The translations under genes and the position numbers were made by a program. The notes beneath the pieces were generated by a model. That model was not told the DNA's origin and ran no database searches. It saw nothing but the letters and a program-made list of their open reading frames with translations. From Actinomadura citrea (GTDB taxonomy: Bacteria; Actinomycetota; Actinomycetes; Streptosporangiales; Streptosporangiaceae): a DNA stretch of 64,000 nt. Numbering within the stretch: position 1 is the stretch's first letter; the number at the start of each line of letters is the position of its first letter. Of this stretch, positions 61,840-64,000 are shown one piece after another. The stretch covers positions 558,001 through 622,000 of the forward strand of contig NZ_JACCBT010000001.1 of the NCBI RefSeq assembly GCF_013409045.1, read 5' to 3'.

Positions 61840-63023
61840 TACCTTCCGCGGAAGGTGCGGCGGAGTGTGAGGCGGACGTCGTGGGCGGCTTCCCGCATCG
61901 TCCGGCGTACAGCGCGGAGAGGGTCGCGTACGGTTGCCCGCCACGTTGAGCGGATGCCGTGTCCGATCGGGCGCAGGACGCTCTGCCGCACCCAGCGGAC
62001 CGGGGCGACGACCAGTACCCGCACCGGGACGACGACGAGCGTTCGCCAGAGCCAACGGAGGATCCGGGCGGCGAGGCGCCATGCTCCCACGGCACCGGCG
62101 ACGACCGGGGCCAGGAGGTACCGCCACATCGCCCGTGCGGGCGCGACGATCAGGACGCGTCCCAGCCAGGCCAGGCAGCGCCCGATCAGCCGCCACGACC
62201 AGGCCACCGCCGCCGCGAAGGCGCGCCAGCCGGTGGCGAGTGCGCCGCCGAGCGCGCCCAGGAGGGTGAGGGTGCGGCGGCCGACCCACGTGAGCCCGGC
62301 CCAGAGGGCGCGGGCCAGCCAGGCGATGCCGAGCAGCGGCGGGCGCAGGACGTAGCGCCACAGCAGCACGGCCGGCAGGACGACGAGCACTCCGATCAGC
62401 AGGCCGATGCCCTTGAGGAGCAGGCCGAGGCCGCTCCCGAGGACGCCGAACAGCCAGGCGATTCCGCGGCCGAGCGCCCGGAGCGGACGCAGCAGGAGGA
62501 ACGCGAGCAGTCCTGCGAGGCCGCGTCCGAGCAGGGCCAGGAAACGGCCGATCGGCGCGATGAGGACGCGGTGGACCCACCGGGCCAGCCGTCCGGTCCC
62601 GCGCCCGAACCACCGGAGGAAGCCGAGGACCACGACGACGGCGAGCCAGCGCAGCGGCCGGACGAGGACGAGGTCGAGCAGCGCGGCGACGCCCCGTCCG
62701 ACGGCGGCCAGCAGCCGTCCGGCCGGAGCGAGCAGCCGGCGGTACAGGGCGCGCCAGGCGCCGCGCAGCATCCGGCCGAGGAGCCGGGCGAACCGGCCCG
62801 GAACCCGCACGAGAACGTTCCAGGCCGCCCGGACGCCCCGGGCCGCCAGCACGGCCAGGTCCCAGCCGAACCGCAGCGGGATCACGACGATCAGCGCCAC
62901 CACGCGGGCCGGCACGACGATCCACGCCGGACCCGGACCCGGACCGCGATCCGGTACCGGCGCCGGGGGACGTTTCTTCGTCAGGTCGACCGGGCCGCCC
63001 GCTGAGTCGTTTCCCGTGGTCAC
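61839..63023 (-). CDS. Arg/Trp-rich repetitive membrane protein
   Basis: About 394 residues from the GTG at 63023 (GAGGAAGG upstream). Nearly the whole protein is a succession of 20-30-residue hydrophobic or amphipathic helices punctuated by Arg and by Pro-Leu/Ile-(Gly/Arg) turns: APAGRLLAAVGRGVAALLDL, VRPLRWLAVVVVLG, IAPIGRFLALLGRGLAGLLA, LRPLRALGRGIAWLFG, VVAPVRWVRQ. At least five related units are visible. No known domain. It may lie flat on the membrane or form re-entrant helices. The frame reading on to 63950 enters the next gene antisense and is not used. Confidence 0.7.
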   Translation of the reverse strand: MTTGNDSAGGPVDLTKKRPPAPVPDRGPGPGPAWIVVPARVVALIVVIPLRFGWDLAVLAARGVRAAWNVLVRVPGRFARLLGRMLRGAWRALYRRLLAPAGRLLAAVGRGVAALLDLVLVRPLRWLAVVVVLGFLRWFGRGTGRLARWVHRVLIAPIGRFLALLGRGLAGLLAFLLLRPLRALGRGIAWLFGVLGSGLGLLLKGIGLLIGVLVVLPAVLLWRYVLRPPLLGIAWLARALWAGLTWVGRRTLTLLGALGGALATGWRAFAAAVAWSWRLIGRCLAWLGRVLIVAPARAMWRYLLAPVVAGAVGAWRLAARILRWLWRTLVVVPVRVLVVAPVRWVRQSVLRPIGHGIRSTWRATVRDPLRAVRRTMREAAHDVRLTLRRTFRGR

Positions 63024-63224
63024 CGCAGCCTTCCTCGTCCACCGCCGCAGGCATGCGGCACCAGAATGTGACTCGGCGCGGGGGTGACCGGTTCCAGGCG
63101 GTTGAACCCGCTCCGAGGCGTTCACCGTATTCCTCCTCGATCCGGGAGAGCGGCGGCTCCACCTCGATCGACGTGCGGGACCTGGAACCGGAGCCGGGGC
63201 CCAGGACGACCTGGAGGACACGAC

Positions 63225-64000
63225 ATGAAATTCCCACGTTGGGCGATCCCGGCTGCTGCCGCCCTCACGGCGTCGGGACTGGTGCTGAGCGGGTGCGGGC
63301 AGGAGAAGGCCGGGGGGAGGCAGAACGCCGCGGGCTCTCAGACGCAGACGCAGCCGTCGGCCGAGCCGTCCGAGTCGCCCGCACCCGAGCCGACCGTGCT
63401 GGAGGTGGCCAGCGTCACCAAGCTCGGCAGGGTCGTCACCGACGGTAAGGGCATGACGCTCTACCGCTTCGACAACGACACCGCCCGGCCGCCCGCGTCG
63501 ACCTGCGCGGACGCGTGCGCCAAGGCGTGGCCGCCGGTGTGGGCGGGCCAGGGGAACACCGAGGTCAAGGGCGTCCAGCAGTCGCTGGTCGGCAAGGTGA
63601 AGCGGCCGGACGGCAAGTGGCAGGTCACGCTCGGCGGGTGGCCGCTCTACCGGTTCGCCAAGGACGGCAGCCCCGGTGACACGAAGGGGCAGGGCGTAGG
63701 CGGAACCTGGTACGCCGCGGCGCCGACCGGCAAGAAGGCGGCCCCGCTCAAGCAGGCGAACGGCAACCGCTGGAAGGGCTGGACGGTCGTCAAGGCCAAG
63801 CGAGACCCGAAGCTCGGCCTGATCCTGACCGATGGCAAGGGCATGACGCTCTACCGCTTCGACAAGGACAAGAACAAGCCGCCGACGACCAACTGCTTCG
63901 GCTCGTGCAAGAAGGCGTGGCCGCCGGCCGTCTTCAACGGCTGGAAGCACCTCAAGCTCGAAGGCGTCTCGAAGAAGGTCGTCAACTTCATCGAGCGCAA
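63225..64000 (+). CDS. Lipoprotein with repeated COG4315-type domains (cut by window end)
   Basis: At least 258 residues. Signal peptide with lipobox VLSG-Cys24, Gln/Ser/Pro linker, then repeats of the secreted-lipoprotein domain PF03640: unit 1 LGRVVTDGKGMTLYRF, TCADACAKAWPPVWAG, LGGWPLYRFAKDGSPGDTKG; unit 2 LGLILTDGKGMTLYRFDKDK, CFGSCKKAWPPAVF. Each unit has a Cys pair. GGAGG precedes the ATG. The end is outside the window. Surface-exposed, role unknown. Confidence 0.9.
   Translation, partial: MKFPRWAIPAAAALTASGLVLSGCGQEKAGGRQNAAGSQTQTQPSAEPSESPAPEPTVLEVASVTKLGRVVTDGKGMTLYRFDNDTARPPASTCADACAKAWPPVWAGQGNTEVKGVQQSLVGKVKRPDGKWQVTLGGWPLYRFAKDGSPGDTKGQGVGGTWYAAAPTGKKAAPLKQANGNRWKGWTVVKAKRDPKLGLILTDGKGMTLYRFDKDKNKPPTTNCFGSCKKAWPPAVFNGWKHLKLEGVSKKVVNFIER

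Overview
The window is about 72-73% GC, densely coded, uses many GTG starts (one TTG), and separates its genes with long perfect GC hairpins. It carries BldC, a WhiB-family protein, a Spo0M-family protein and a CU044_5270-type partner of an ECF sigma factor. This points to a filamentous, sporulating actinomycete of the Streptosporangiales/Thermomonosporaceae type, most likely Actinomadura-like; the genus is inferred, not shown. It reads as core chromosome: no rRNA, tRNA, CRISPR array, insertion sequence or phage gene was seen.

Layout. 1-3.8 kb: a truncated sensor kinase and a response-regulator/PP2C phosphatase, then an ECF sigma factor with its membrane partner. 4-10.5 kb: the first of three pentapeptide-type membrane proteins, then a polyphosphate group (ppk1, a Nudix/histidine-phosphatase fusion, a CYTH-CHAD protein). 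10.5-18.3 kb: small regulatory and envelope genes (TetR/SnoaL pair, GNAT, WhiB, rhomboid, secreted SH3-like, SDR, second pentapeptide-type protein, Spo0M, SMR transporter). 18.3-24.9 kb: a UDP-glucose/GDP-mannose-type dehydrogenase, a 610-residue acyl-CoA dehydrogenase, a RibD-like reductase and an OmpA-like lipoprotein. 25-28.5 kb: a branched-chain 2-oxoacid dehydrogenase operon (E1alpha, E1beta, E2) with GTGA overlaps, followed by the third pentapeptide-type protein.

30.4-51.5 kb holds the purine genes in two blocks: purS - RsbW-like kinase - purQ - purL, and, 12 kb on, a sterol-carrier-like gene, LamG, DUF4190, purF - purM and DUF3073. Between the blocks lie a LysR regulator and a stress-type cluster (UBP zinc finger, GAF-PP2C phosphatase, tiny membrane peptides, STAS, DUF5994, LapA, PRC-barrel), then a cell-wall hydrolase-like protein, a subtilase and a Ser/Thr kinase. 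52-64 kb: valine/leucine-type dehydrogenase, bldC, TetR and LacI regulators, a lipoprotein amidase, a methyltransferase, pyrD, an Arg/Trp-rich membrane protein, and a lipoprotein cut by the window end.

Genes that seem to work together: PurS/PurQ/PurL (FGAM synthase) with PurF and PurM; Vdh and Bkd with the acyl-CoA dehydrogenase in branched-chain amino-acid breakdown; Ppk1, Nudix and CHAD in polyphosphate handling under a probable PHO box; and scattered partner-switching parts (HATPase kinase, two PP2C phosphatases, STAS protein). The most unusual object is PurL, which carries an N-terminal extension of about 280 residues including 14 tandem decapeptide repeats.
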